Shown here: piece after piece, positions 1 to 6,045 of the stretch
How the letters are laid out: each line of letters starts with the position of its first letter
Position numbering within the stretch: the stretch's first letter is position 1
Assembly (NCBI GenBank): GCA_009784085.1
Contig: WRCJ01000035.1
Coordinates: 1-15,564 of the forward strand
Source: Oscillospiraceae bacterium
Lineage (GTDB): Bacteria; Bacillota; Clostridia; Oscillospirales; UBA929
DNA: 15,564 nucleotides
Direction: 5' to 3'
Made by a program: the position numbers and the translations under genes
Notes under the pieces: model-generated
What the model was told of the DNA's origin: nothing
Database searches by the model: none
The model's input: the letters and a program-made list of their open reading frames with translations, nothing else

Positions 1-474
1 CGCCTGCGGGAATTCCCCACGACGGGCGGGCCGTCCACCGCCTGCCGCTCGGATTGGTTCCCCGCGCTGGCGGCTTCGGCTGTCAAACTGCTGACTGCGC
101 TCCGTTTCACCGGCTTCGCCATGGTGGAATTCAAAGGTGCCGCGGACGACGCGAGGTTGCTGGAAATCAACCCCCGTATTTGGGGCAGCTATCCGCTGGC
201 TATCCACAGCGGCACACGGATGGCGGAGGCGTACGTGAATGCGGTCTATGGCATCCAGCCGCCCGCCGCCATCTCATGCGGCTACAAAACGGGCGTGAAG
301 ATGCAGTATTTCTTCAATGATTGCAGGGCGGGGTTGGGCTATTTGCGGCATGGGCAAGCCGGCCAGGCCGCCCGGGTCCTGGCAGACGCGCTGTCCCCCA
401 AAGTGAAGGGCGGGATCTTTTCCTGGCGGGATTTGCGCGGATCGCTATATTATGTAAAGAAGGTATTCTTTTGA
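1..474 (+). CDS. ATP-grasp domain protein, C-terminal part (5' end outside window)
   Basis: The reading frame is open from base 1 to the TGA at 472-474, giving 157 residues of a protein whose start lies upstream. The diagnostic stretch is around residues 41-62: MVEFK, about eight residues, then LLEINPRIWGS. This matches the last beta strands of the ATP-grasp fold in the carbamoyl-phosphate-synthase-large-chain-like group, where the Glu and Asn of LLEINPR bind the Mg-ATP ions. ATP-grasp ligases join a carboxylate to an amine or thiol through an acyl phosphate. The substrate cannot be read from this fragment. The tail (residues 95-157) is basic and has no further motif that I recognise. The stop overlaps the TTG start of the PHP gene (TTGA, 471-474), so the two are probably translationally coupled. 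The fold is well supported; the specific function is unknown. Confidence 0.8.
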   Translation, partial: RLREFPTTGGPSTACRSDWFPALAASAVKLLTALRFTGFAMVEFKGAADDARLLEINPRIWGSYPLAIHSGTRMAEAYVNAVYGIQPPAAISCGYKTGVKMQYFFNDCRAGLGYLRHGQAGQAARVLADALSPKVKGGIFSWRDLRGSLYYVKKVFF

Positions 475-488
475 GGCTTTTGAGGCTC
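471..488 (+). repeat. Two tandem 9-bp units at the PHP start codon
   Basis: The 9-mer TTGAGGCTT is followed directly by TTGAGGCTC. Each copy supplies a possible TTG start, and the repeat gives the N-terminal residues M-R-L-L-R-L. The unit contains a GAGG tract. Only two copies are present, so chance is possible. Confidence 0.6.
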
Positions 489-1283
489 GACCTGCATATC
501 CATTCGCGATACTCTCACGATGGGACAATGTCTCCACATGAGATACTGGCGGCAGCCCGGCGCGCGGGGCTGTCCGGCGTCGCCGTATGCGACCACAACG
601 CCCTGCGGGGCGCCCGCGCGATGCAGGCGGCGTGCCCAAAGGATTTCCTCATCGTGCCGGGGGCGGAGTATAGCACGGACTTCGGGCATGTGCTGGCGTA
701 CTTTATTACCCGGGGCGCCGAGGAGGCAGATCTGCCGAAGCTGGCGGATGGCCGGTTCAAGCTCACAGCACTTGCGGATTTTGTCAAGGCGCAGGGCGGC
801 CTATTGATCGCCGCCCATCCGTATTTCGGCCGCGACAGCCTGCCGGCGGAACTACTGCGCAATATCCACGGCCTGGAGGTTTTCAACGCGCGGCAAATGG
901 CCCGCTGCCCGCGCTCCACGGCCGAGACGCAGAGGGCCGCCCACGAAATGGGCGGCATAACCACGGCGGGATCGGATGCGCACCGGCCCGGGGAAGTGGG
1001 CGGCGCGTTTATCGAACTCTCGGCCGAAACCGCCGACACAGCCGAAACCGCCGCGCGGGCCGCGCAGGTCAAGCAGGCGATGCTCTCCGGGCGATGCGCC
1101 TGCCGCGGCCGCCCAGCCAAGCGGCGGCACGAAGCGCAGGGCCGGTTTGGGTCGAAGGGCATCGCCGGGTTGCCCCGCGATATGGCCAGATGGGTTGCGT
1201 TCACGTCCCATGACGCCGTTCGGGCGGCCTTGGGCGTCAGGCAATGGCAGGAGCACAAAGATGATGAGACGATTAGACGATGA
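471..1283 (+). CDS. PHP-domain metal-dependent phosphoesterase
   Basis: This 270-residue protein belongs to the PHP (polymerase and histidinol phosphatase) family, which hydrolyses phosphoesters with a multinuclear metal centre. The expected ligand set is visible: DLHIHS (His9, His11), CDHN (Asp41, His42), GAEYST (Glu66), GHVLAYF (His73), AAHPYF (His116), LEVFNA (Glu136) and GSDAH (Asp169, His171). The C-terminal 80 residues are Ala/Arg-rich with no clear motif. I chose TTG at 471 because AAAGAAGG (456-463) lies 7 nt upstream and the codon overlaps the stop of the ATP-grasp gene. The next TTG at 480 is too far from that site. The frame is also open upstream to 321, but that stretch overlaps the ATP-grasp gene and lacks PHP homology. 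The 3' end, including the TGA, lies inside an 8-bp repeat array. The substrate could be a nucleotide, sugar phosphate or histidinol phosphate-like compound. Confidence 0.85.
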   Translation: MRLLRLDLHIHSRYSHDGTMSPHEILAAARRAGLSGVAVCDHNALRGARAMQAACPKDFLIVPGAEYSTDFGHVLAYFITRGAEEADLPKLADGRFKLTALADFVKAQGGLLIAAHPYFGRDSLPAELLRNIHGLEVFNARQMARCPRSTAETQRAAHEMGGITTAGSDAHRPGEVGGAFIELSAETADTAETAARAAQVKQAMLSGRCACRGRPAKRRHEAQGRFGSKGIAGLPRDMARWVAFTSHDAVRAALGVRQWQEHKDDETIRR

Positions 1284-1302
1284 GGAGATGAGGAGATGAA
1301 GG
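1263..1302 (+). repeat. Five tandem 8-bp units preceding the DnaC-like gene
   Basis: Five consecutive octamers are in exact register: GATGAGAC, then GATTAGAC, then two copies of GATGAGGA, then GATGAAGG. The array covers the last codons and the stop of the PHP gene (TGA at 1281-1283). It ends 3 nt before the ATG of the next gene, and the last three units contain the purine SD tracts that would recruit ribosomes. Eight is not a multiple of three, so a change in copy number would alter the PHP C-terminus as well as the SD context of the downstream gene. Confidence 0.85.
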
Positions 1303-1305
1303 TTT

Positions 1306-2274
1306 ATGTTTGACCCTGTTTTGCTGGCGCGCGCGCAGACGCTGCTGGCCGAGCGACGTGCTGTCCGGGACGCGAGGGGCAAGAAGCGGCGCGACGAGAT
1401 CTATGGCAGCATTCCGGATATTGCCGCCATCGACGCCGAAATGCGCGACGGTTTGCTGAAGGCGGTGCGGCAAGTGTTTTCCGGCGGGCCGGCCGGGGAG
1501 GGCGCCATGGTGGACTGCCGCGAGCGCAACCTGGCCTTGCGGGCAAAGCGGACAGAGTTGCTCGTGGAGAATAATTATTCGCCGGGCGCCCTGGATTTGC
1601 TGCCGGATTGCCCGCTGTGCGACGATCAAGGCTTTTCGGAAGGGAAGCCCTGCGCCTGCCTGAGAAAGATACACGCGGATATGCAGCGGCGTCTATTGGA
1701 CAGCCGTCTGGATATCCGCGAGCAATGTTTCGAGAACTTCGATCTGTCCCTGTTTTCGCCCAAAGAAGACTTGGAGGAAAAGGAATCGCCCCGCGAACGG
1801 ATGAGCCTCCTGTTGGAATACTGCCGCAAGTACGCCCGCAGATTTGGCGGCGATTCCGACAATCTGCTGCTGCGCGGGGGGCCTGGCCTTGGGAAGACCT
1901 ATCTGTGCGCATGCATCGCCGGCGTGGTGGCCGCCGGGCCCCATTGGGTGATTTACGAAACGGTTGCCTCCGCCCTGGGGATCATGGAAGCCGAGAAGTT
2001 TACGCGGGACAGTGCCACAGAGGGGCGGGGCGCGAGGCTAACCGACTGCGACCTCTTGCTGCTGGACGATCTGGGCGCCGAATTCCACACGCCGTTTTCC
2101 CAATCCGCGATCCTCTCGCTGTTGTCCGCCCGGCTGTCCGGGAAGCGGCAAACCATTGTCACAACCGTCTTGGGCGAGGAGGAGCTGCGGCGGCGGTACC
2201 CGCCCCAACTGGCTTCCCGTTTGGAAGCCTTTGCCCTCTTGCCCCTATTCGGCGGCGATTTGCGGCGGCGATAG
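1306..2274 (+). CDS. DnaC/DnaI-like AAA+ ATPase (replicative helicase loader type)
   Basis: This 322-residue protein has the layout of the DnaC-like ATPases of Clostridia. There is a charged N-terminal helical region (1-100), a zinc-knuckle-like cluster CPLC...CAC (Cys102, Cys105, Cys116, Cys118) and a C-terminal AAA+ domain. Walker A is GGPGLGKT (191-198). Walker B is LLLLDDLG (about 250-257). A sensor-1-like TIVTTVL (283-289) and a presumed arginine-finger region LASRLEAF (302-309) follow. Family members load the replicative helicase (DnaB/DnaC) onto DNA, using ATP to control ring opening. The ATG has AGGAG (1291-1295) 10 nt upstream and GAAGG closer in, both inside the repeat array. The gene converges on the minus-strand operon with a 19-bp gap and no visible terminator. 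A chromosomal loader is more likely than an IstB-type transposase partner because no transposase is nearby. Confidence 0.85.
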   Translation: MFDPVLLARAQTLLAERRAVRDARGKKRRDEIYGSIPDIAAIDAEMRDGLLKAVRQVFSGGPAGEGAMVDCRERNLALRAKRTELLVENNYSPGALDLLPDCPLCDDQGFSEGKPCACLRKIHADMQRRLLDSRLDIREQCFENFDLSLFSPKEDLEEKESPRERMSLLLEYCRKYARRFGGDSDNLLLRGGPGLGKTYLCACIAGVVAAGPHWVIYETVASALGIMEAEKFTRDSATEGRGARLTDCDLLLLDDLGAEFHTPFSQSAILSLLSARLSGKRQTIVTTVLGEEELRRRYPPQLASRLEAFALLPLFGGDLRRR

Positions 2275-2293
2275 GCACCGAACCCACATGCGC

Positions 2294-2704
2294 CTACATA
2301 TTGATGATGATATTGTCCGTGCCGTTGCGCTCGAATTCGGCGATATAGGCCGTGATGCGCTCGTCGAGCTCCTCGAGGTTCCCCTCGTCCAAAGCCTCCT
2401 CCTGCATGTCCCGGCGCGCAAGCTCTTCGGCTAAGATATCAAAAAAGATCGTGTCCTCATAATCCATAATGGCCTCATGGATGCCTCCCTCCGCAAAAGC
2501 GCGGGAGGGTACGAGCGCGCCTTCCTCGGAACGCTCGAAAAGCGTTGGCATATCAGCCTTTTCGCAATAGGAGAACACAAGGCTCTCCACATCGTCGTAC
2601 ACCACAATGCGATCGTTGCCCCGTGTGGAATTGAGAATCCAATTGCCGATATACACCAAATCGAGTAGGCGGCGAAAATGCTTGGACGACATTTTTAGTT
2701 GCAT
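2294..2704 (-). CDS. Unrecognised 136-residue acidic protein at the end of the rpmH-jag operon
   Basis: I do not recognise a family. The ATG (2702-2704) has the SD GGAGGG 6 nt upstream, and the frame ends at TAG (2294-2296). The N-terminal half reads as a compact fold (LLDLVYIGNWILNS, then RIVVYDDVESLVFSY). The C-terminal half is strongly acidic and probably helical (LAEELARRDMQEEALDEG, then NLEELDERITAYIAEFE), and the protein ends in NIIINM. There are no Cys pairs, no signal peptide and no clear membrane span. It starts 28 bp after the jag stop on the same strand, so it is probably cotranscribed with yidC and jag. Codon use resembles its neighbours. It occupies the place where mnmE often follows jag. 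A role in RNA or membrane biogenesis is only suggested by position. Confidence 0.8.
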   Translation of the reverse strand: MQLKMSSKHFRRLLDLVYIGNWILNSTRGNDRIVVYDDVESLVFSYCEKADMPTLFERSEEGALVPSRAFAEGGIHEAIMDYEDTIFFDILAEELARRDMQEEALDEGNLEELDERITAYIAEFERNGTDNIIINM

Positions 2705-2732
2705 AACCAGCCCTCCACGCTCCCCTCTACGC

Positions 2733-3959
2733 TCATTCCCTGGGGAGACGGTCGTAAGGACGGGGTCCGGGCGGCCCCCCCGCAGAGGGTTTGTTGGGGG
2801 GCTTGGGCGCCGGTTTGGGCAACGGCTTTGGCGCGGCCGCGGGCGCCGTCTTTTGGGGCTGCGCATGGGATGGCGTGGTGCGCGGCGCGCGCTCGTAGGG
2901 GCGCGGCGGCCGGCCGGACGGGGGATAAATCCTGGGTGAATCGGCGTTTTGCGGGTGTGGCGTATGTGGCGTTTGTTGTGTGTGCTGCGGGGACTGCGGG
3001 AGTGGCGGCGGCCGGCGGGTGTCGCGATCGCCGAAGCCGGGCGCACCTGCCCCAGGGCGCGTAGGCGTGCCTGCCCCAGGGCGCACAGGCGTGCCACCGG
3101 GCGTGCCTACCCCAGGGCGCGCGGGCGTGCCACCATGTGTACCACCGGGCGCACCTACCCCAGGGCGCGCGGGTGGTTTGGGCAACCCGGGACCTCTGGG
3201 GGGCCTGCCGCCCATGGGTTGTTTGGCGTATGGCTTGTTTCCCCCGTAGCGATTATCCGGGCGCGCGCCAGGGGGACCTCCCGGCATACGGGGCTTGCCG
3301 CCGCGATCCCTGTCGACAGGGGGCCGCTCCCCGGGGGCGCGTATGCAGGAGATCACCACGCGGCGGTTGGGCTCCGTGCCAACCGAGCAGGTCGAAAGCC
3401 CGGGCATCTCCTGGAGCGACGTATGGATAATGTGACGCTCGTAAGCGTTCATGGGTTCCAGCGTCATATTCCTGCGCGACTGCAAAACCTTTTCGCCGGT
3501 TTTCCTTGCCATGCGTTTGAGCGCGTCGGTCCGTTTGGCGCGATAATTCTCGGCGTCCACATCCACGCGGAAAGGCGATTCCTCCCCGCGGTTGACCACG
3601 AAATTGGTCAGATGCTGAATGGCGTCCAGCGTGTCGCCCCGGTGCCCGATCAAGAACCCGAGCCCGCTCCCGATGAAGTCCACGCTCAGGTTGCCGTCCG
3701 TTTGCTCACGGATGACCGGCTTCGCGGACGAACCCATCTTGCCCAGCAGGCCGATTAAGAAATTCTCCGCCTTGTCCGCATGGGACACGCTGTAACTGAC
3801 CCGTATGCGGGCGGGTGCGGCGCCCAGGCCAAAAAAGCCAGACTTGGCCTTTTCCAGCACCTCCACCGATACGCTGTCGCGCTCCATGCCCAATTCGATC
3901 AGTGCCGCCTCAATGGCCGCGTCGATTGTCTTGCCGGTGGCCTCCAAATATTTTTCCAT
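2733..3959 (-). CDS. jag: Jag/KhpB RNA-binding protein (SpoIIIJ-associated) with long disordered tail
   Basis: This 408-residue protein contains the complete Jag architecture in its first 208 residues. Jag_N spans 1-50 (KAKSGFFGLG at 37-46). The KH domain has the GxxG loop IGHRGDTL (104-111). The R3H domain has NAYERHIIH (171-179) and ends near VVISC (205). KhpB proteins bind RNA, often with KhpA, and affect cell division and envelope synthesis; the gene habitually follows yidC. Jag proteins are usually a little over 200 residues, so residues 209-408 are an extra Pro/Gly/Arg-rich, low-complexity tail that appears intrinsically disordered and basic. The tail is in frame to the TGA at 2733-2735 with no frameshift. 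The start is ATG with AAAGGAGG 7 nt upstream, preceded by a stem-loop. The gap to yidC is 52 bp. Confidence 0.93.
   Translation of the reverse strand: MEKYLEATGKTIDAAIEAALIELGMERDSVSVEVLEKAKSGFFGLGAAPARIRVSYSVSHADKAENFLIGLLGKMGSSAKPVIREQTDGNLSVDFIGSGLGFLIGHRGDTLDAIQHLTNFVVNRGEESPFRVDVDAENYRAKRTDALKRMARKTGEKVLQSRRNMTLEPMNAYERHIIHTSLQEMPGLSTCSVGTEPNRRVVISCIRAPGERPPVDRDRGGKPRMPGGPPGARPDNRYGGNKPYAKQPMGGRPPRGPGLPKPPARPGVGAPGGTHGGTPARPGVGTPGGTPVRPGAGTPTRPGAGAPGFGDRDTRRPPPLPQSPQHTQQTPHTPHPQNADSPRIYPPSGRPPRPYERAPRTTPSHAQPQKTAPAAAPKPLPKPAPKPPNKPSAGGPPGPRPYDRLPRE
3036..3180 (-). repeat. Low-complexity repeats encoding RPG(V/A)G modules in the Jag tail
   Basis: The 10-mer CCCAGGGCGC (plus-strand reading) occurs at 3051, 3075, 3111 and 3159. 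The intervals are 24, 36 and 48 bp, all multiples of 12 bp and therefore in frame. In the protein the matching RPGVG or RPGAG modules begin at residues 265, 281, 293 and 301, spaced 16, 12 and 8 residues, with Gly/Thr/Pro filler between them. This is consistent with growth by in-frame slippage or unequal recombination. Confidence 0.8.
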
Positions 3960-3974
3960 AACCAGCCTCCTTTG

Positions 3975-4004
3975 ATAACGTGGGCTTTGCCCCGTTGACG
4001 TTAT
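3975..4004 (-). promoter_or_regulatory. Stem-loop immediately upstream of the jag SD
   Basis: Read on the minus strand, ATAACGT (4004-3998) can pair with ACGTTAT (3981-3975). An inner GGGC/GCCC stem with an AAA loop (3992-3982) and a 5-nt bulge on the 5' side complete the structure. The 3' arm ends 3 nt before AAAGGAGG, the jag SD. There is no U-tract, so it is not a standard terminator. It could set yidC/jag stoichiometry through RNA processing or SD accessibility, but this is inferred from position only. Confidence 0.55.
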
Positions 4005-4011
4005 GAGCCTA

Positions 4012-5070
4012 TCAATTAGACGTATCTTTTGTATCTTTGGTCTTTGGCTTTTTCTGCATCTTGTAAACAGTCTGCCCCGGCTTGCGTTTTTGCTTTTTGG
4101 CCGCGATGGCCTCCGCCCTGCGTTGCCGCATCTCTTCCTTCATGGCCTCCTCCGCGGCGCGGCGTTTTTCCTCCAGCTCGGCGCGCCGGGCGTCTTCTGC
4201 CGCGAAAACTTTGAAGTAATGCTTTGTGAGGACATAATCCTGCACCATGCCCAGCAGGTTTTGCGTGATCCAATAGAGGCCCATCAAAGAAGGCATGATA
4301 AACGCGAAGTATAAAGACAGAGCCGGGGAGAGCAACATCATGAGCTTGTTCTGCTTCTGGGTGATGCCCCCCTTCTTATTGAGCCGCATGGACAGCCACA
4401 TGGCCAAAAAGGCGGTTCCGCCGGACAGGATGGGGATGATGATGAGCACGTTGAAGCTGGGCGTCGAGGACAGATCCAGCCATAAGAAGTTGTAATTGAC
4501 GGGCTTTAGATCGGGGAATTCTGCACGGACAGCGAGATAAACAGCCTCGTTCTCCGGATCCGATAGCCTCTTGGACAACTTCAGCTCGCCAAATGCGTCT
4601 TTTTTGAGGTTTTCCACGGCTTTTGCCAGGTCGTCGTTCTCGTCCGTCAGGTCGAAGATCAATTGCGGTTTGTTCGCGGAGACGATATCCACAACTTCCT
4701 CGTATTTCCCGTTCGGGACGTTCATGATGTTCACCATCGGGGTGCGGATGACCGTATACAAGGGGATGAGGATAATCAGCGGCAACAAGCTCCACAGGCA
4801 GCCGCCCATCATGGACACGCCCTCGGACTGGTATAGCTTTTGCAGCTCCTGCTGGTACTTGGCCTTGTCCTGCTGATACTTGGCTTGCAGCTCTTGCTGT
4901 TTGGGCATGAGCCGCTGCTGTTGCATCATGCTTCGCTTCCCCCGGGCGGAGAAGTACAGCAGGATAACTTTGGTCAGGAGCGCGAATAGGATGACGGCCA
5001 TGCCATAATTGCCGAAAAACTCGTTGAATATCCTGAGCAGGGCCGCGAACGGCGCGATGATGAAGTCCAA
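4012..5070 (-). CDS. yidC: Membrane protein insertase YidC/SpoIIIJ
   Basis: This 352-residue YidC/Oxa1/Alb3 insertase places proteins in the cytoplasmic membrane, alone or with SecYEG. TM1 is at about 22-41, a cytoplasmic coiled-coil hairpin rich in Gln and Lys at 44-83, and TM2 at 92-110. A long extracytoplasmic stretch runs from 111 to about 205. Further spans lie at about 207-227 and 246-275, with a basic cytoplasmic tail (296-352) as in ribosome-contacting YidC proteins. There is no lipobox or E. coli-type periplasmic domain. In TM1 the hydrophilic-groove position, usually Arg, appears to be Lys34 (LLTKVILL). The likely start is TTG (5068-5070): it begins the conserved MDFIIAP segment, an in-frame stop lies just upstream, and AAGGGG (5082-5087) is 11 nt away, a weak site. 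It lies between yidD and jag as usual. Confidence 0.93.
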   Translation of the reverse strand: MDFIIAPFAALLRIFNEFFGNYGMAVILFALLTKVILLYFSARGKRSMMQQQRLMPKQQELQAKYQQDKAKYQQELQKLYQSEGVSMMGGCLWSLLPLIILIPLYTVIRTPMVNIMNVPNGKYEEVVDIVSANKPQLIFDLTDENDDLAKAVENLKKDAFGELKLSKRLSDPENEAVYLAVRAEFPDLKPVNYNFLWLDLSSTPSFNVLIIIPILSGGTAFLAMWLSMRLNKKGGITQKQNKLMMLLSPALSLYFAFIMPSLMGLYWITQNLLGMVQDYVLTKHYFKVFAAEDARRAELEEKRRAAEEAMKEEMRQRRAEAIAAKKQKRKPGQTVYKMQKKPKTKDTKDTSN

Positions 5071-5141
5071 AACACAAACAACCCCTTAGCATAAATCAAA
5101 TAACAAATAGCATATAGTAACATTAGCAACGATAGCACCTT

Positions 5142-5172
5142 GAAAAACCGCCGAAAAACCGCGAAAAACCGC
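5142..5172 (-). repeat. Three copies of GAAAAACCGC in the yidD-yidC gap
   Basis: GAAAAACCGC (plus-strand reading) occurs at 5142-5151, 5153-5162 and 5163-5172, with periods of 11 and 10 bp. On the transcribed strand this is GCGGTTTTTC repeated, so the mRNA carries three U5 runs just after yidD. No strong stem precedes the U-runs, so a terminator is not supported. The rest of the 116-bp gap (5071-5186) is AT-rich, with no gene and no convincing promoter. Confidence 0.75.
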
Positions 5173-5186
5173 AACGATGCAAGGCT

Positions 5187-5396
5187 CTACGGTACCGGAT
5201 CGTAGCCGCCCGGGCGGAAGGGATGGCAACGTAAAATACGGCGCGCCATCAACAGGCCGCCTCGCGCCGCCCCATATCTTTCGATGGCCTCTTGGGCATA
5301 CTCTGAACAGGTGGGAATATACCGGCAGGCGGACGGCGTGGAGGGGGAGACGCGTTTGCGGTAAAAACGTATGCACGCCAACAGAAACGACTTCAT
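5187..5396 (-). CDS. yidD: YidD, membrane protein insertion efficiency factor
   Basis: This 69-residue protein matches the small YidD family. The N-terminal MKSFLLACIRFYRKRVSP is an amphipathic membrane-binding segment. It is followed by the Cys-containing core CRYIPTCSEYAQEAIERYG and the signature RRILRCHPFRPGGYDPVP at the C-terminus, ending at TAG (5187-5189). YidD assists YidC-dependent insertion at the inner face of the membrane. The ATG at 5394-5396 overlaps the rnpA stop as ATGA, so the two are translationally coupled. A longer in-frame extension upstream to 5459 is rejected because family proteins begin at this Met. Confidence 0.93.
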   Translation of the reverse strand: MKSFLLACIRFYRKRVSPSTPSACRYIPTCSEYAQEAIERYGAARGGLLMARRILRCHPFRPGGYDPVP

Positions 5397-5737
5397 GGTG
5401 ATTTGTGTTCCAAACCCAGGCGGGCAAGCAATCGCCTCAGCTCGCGCTCCAAGTCCCAATAGGAGGCGCCCACCGCGCGGACACGGGCAACAAGCACTAC
5501 GTCAAAACCAGCGGAAAGGCTGCCTTCGTTGCGGCGGTACGCTTCTTTGAGACGGCGGCGGACACGGTTCCTCACCACGGCGCCGCCCAACTTAGCGCCG
5601 ACCGTCAACCCCAATCTGTTGCCAGAGCTGCGATTGGGGCGGACATACACGGCCAGCAACGGCCCGGCGATAGAACGCCCGCGAGCGTACATGACCTTGA
5701 ACTCCCGGTTGCGCCGCAACGGTTGCGTAAATTGCAT
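5393..5737 (-). CDS. rnpA: Ribonuclease P protein component
   Basis: This 114-residue basic protein is the RNase P protein subunit, which helps the catalytic RNA cleave 5' leaders from pre-tRNA. The family pattern is clear: PLRRNREFKVMYARGRS at 6-22, RLGLTVGAKLGGAVVRNRVRRRLKEAYR in the middle (the RNRVRR helix contacts RNA) and DVVLVAR near residue 80. Length is typical. The ATG lies 6 bp after the rpmH stop with no good SD, so translation probably depends on coupling to rpmH. The stop overlaps yidD (ATGA). Confidence 0.95.
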   Translation of the reverse strand: MQFTQPLRRNREFKVMYARGRSIAGPLLAVYVRPNRSSGNRLGLTVGAKLGGAVVRNRVRRRLKEAYRRNEGSLSAGFDVVLVARVRAVGASYWDLERELRRLLARLGLEHKSP

Positions 5738-5743
5738 GGGATA

Positions 5744-5878
5744 TTACAGGGATAGCTGGGCGCGGCCTTTGGCGCGGCGGCGGGCAAGTATGCGGCGGCC
5801 GCTTTTTGTGGACATGCGCTTGCGGAACCCATGTTCACGGGAACGCTGGCGCTTCTTGGGCTGATAGGTACGACGCAA
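5744..5878 (-). CDS. rpmH: Ribosomal protein bL34
   Basis: The 44-residue product matches bL34 nearly throughout: RRTYQPKKRQRSREHGFRKR, then MSTKSGRRILARRRAKGR. bL34 is a small basic protein of the 50S subunit. I chose the TTG at 5876-5878 because it gives the exact family length and the canonical M-(K/R)-R-T-Y-Q-P start, and AAGGTGGTG (5885-5893) lies 6 nt upstream. Longer in-frame starts upstream add unrelated residues. It is the first gene of the minus-strand operon, about 100 nt downstream of a consensus promoter. Confidence 0.95.
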   Translation of the reverse strand: MRRTYQPKKRQRSREHGFRKRMSTKSGRRILARRRAKGRAQLSL

Positions 5879-5988
5879 GGGAGACACCACCTTGTTTGAT
5901 AGATATGACAAAAGGCAGGAGCCATTTTGTCCGCTGGGCGCCTCTATGGCGCGGCAATGCGTTATCATGAGACGCCCATATACAGAGT

Positions 5989-6018
5989 ATTATATATGAG
6001 AAGGAAGGCCGCTGTCAA
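5989..6018 (-). promoter_or_regulatory. Consensus sigma-A promoter for the rpmH operon
   Basis: On the minus strand TTGACA (6018-6013) and TATAAT (5994-5989) are both perfect, with an 18-bp spacer. The transcript would start near 5982, leaving a leader of about 100 nt before rpmH. The strength fits a ribosomal-protein operon. No DnaA-box cluster is seen nearby, although rpmH often neighbours dnaA and oriC. Confidence 0.85.
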
Positions 6019-6045
6019 TACAGGATTTTCATGATTTCATGACGG

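Noticed and set aside
321..470. Upstream extension of the PHP protein to 320 residues
   Set aside because: It would overlap the ATP-grasp gene and adds non-homologous sequence; TTG 471 has a good SD.
2949..3758. Long plus-strand open frames opposite jag
   Set aside because: They arise from GC-rich low-complexity sequence on the other strand; the minus-strand product has complete Jag, KH and R3H motifs and a strong SD.
5879..6045. Chromosomal origin (oriC) near rpmH
   Set aside because: No cluster of DnaA boxes, no AT-rich unwinding element of useful size, and dnaA is absent; the gap is explained by the rpmH promoter and leader.
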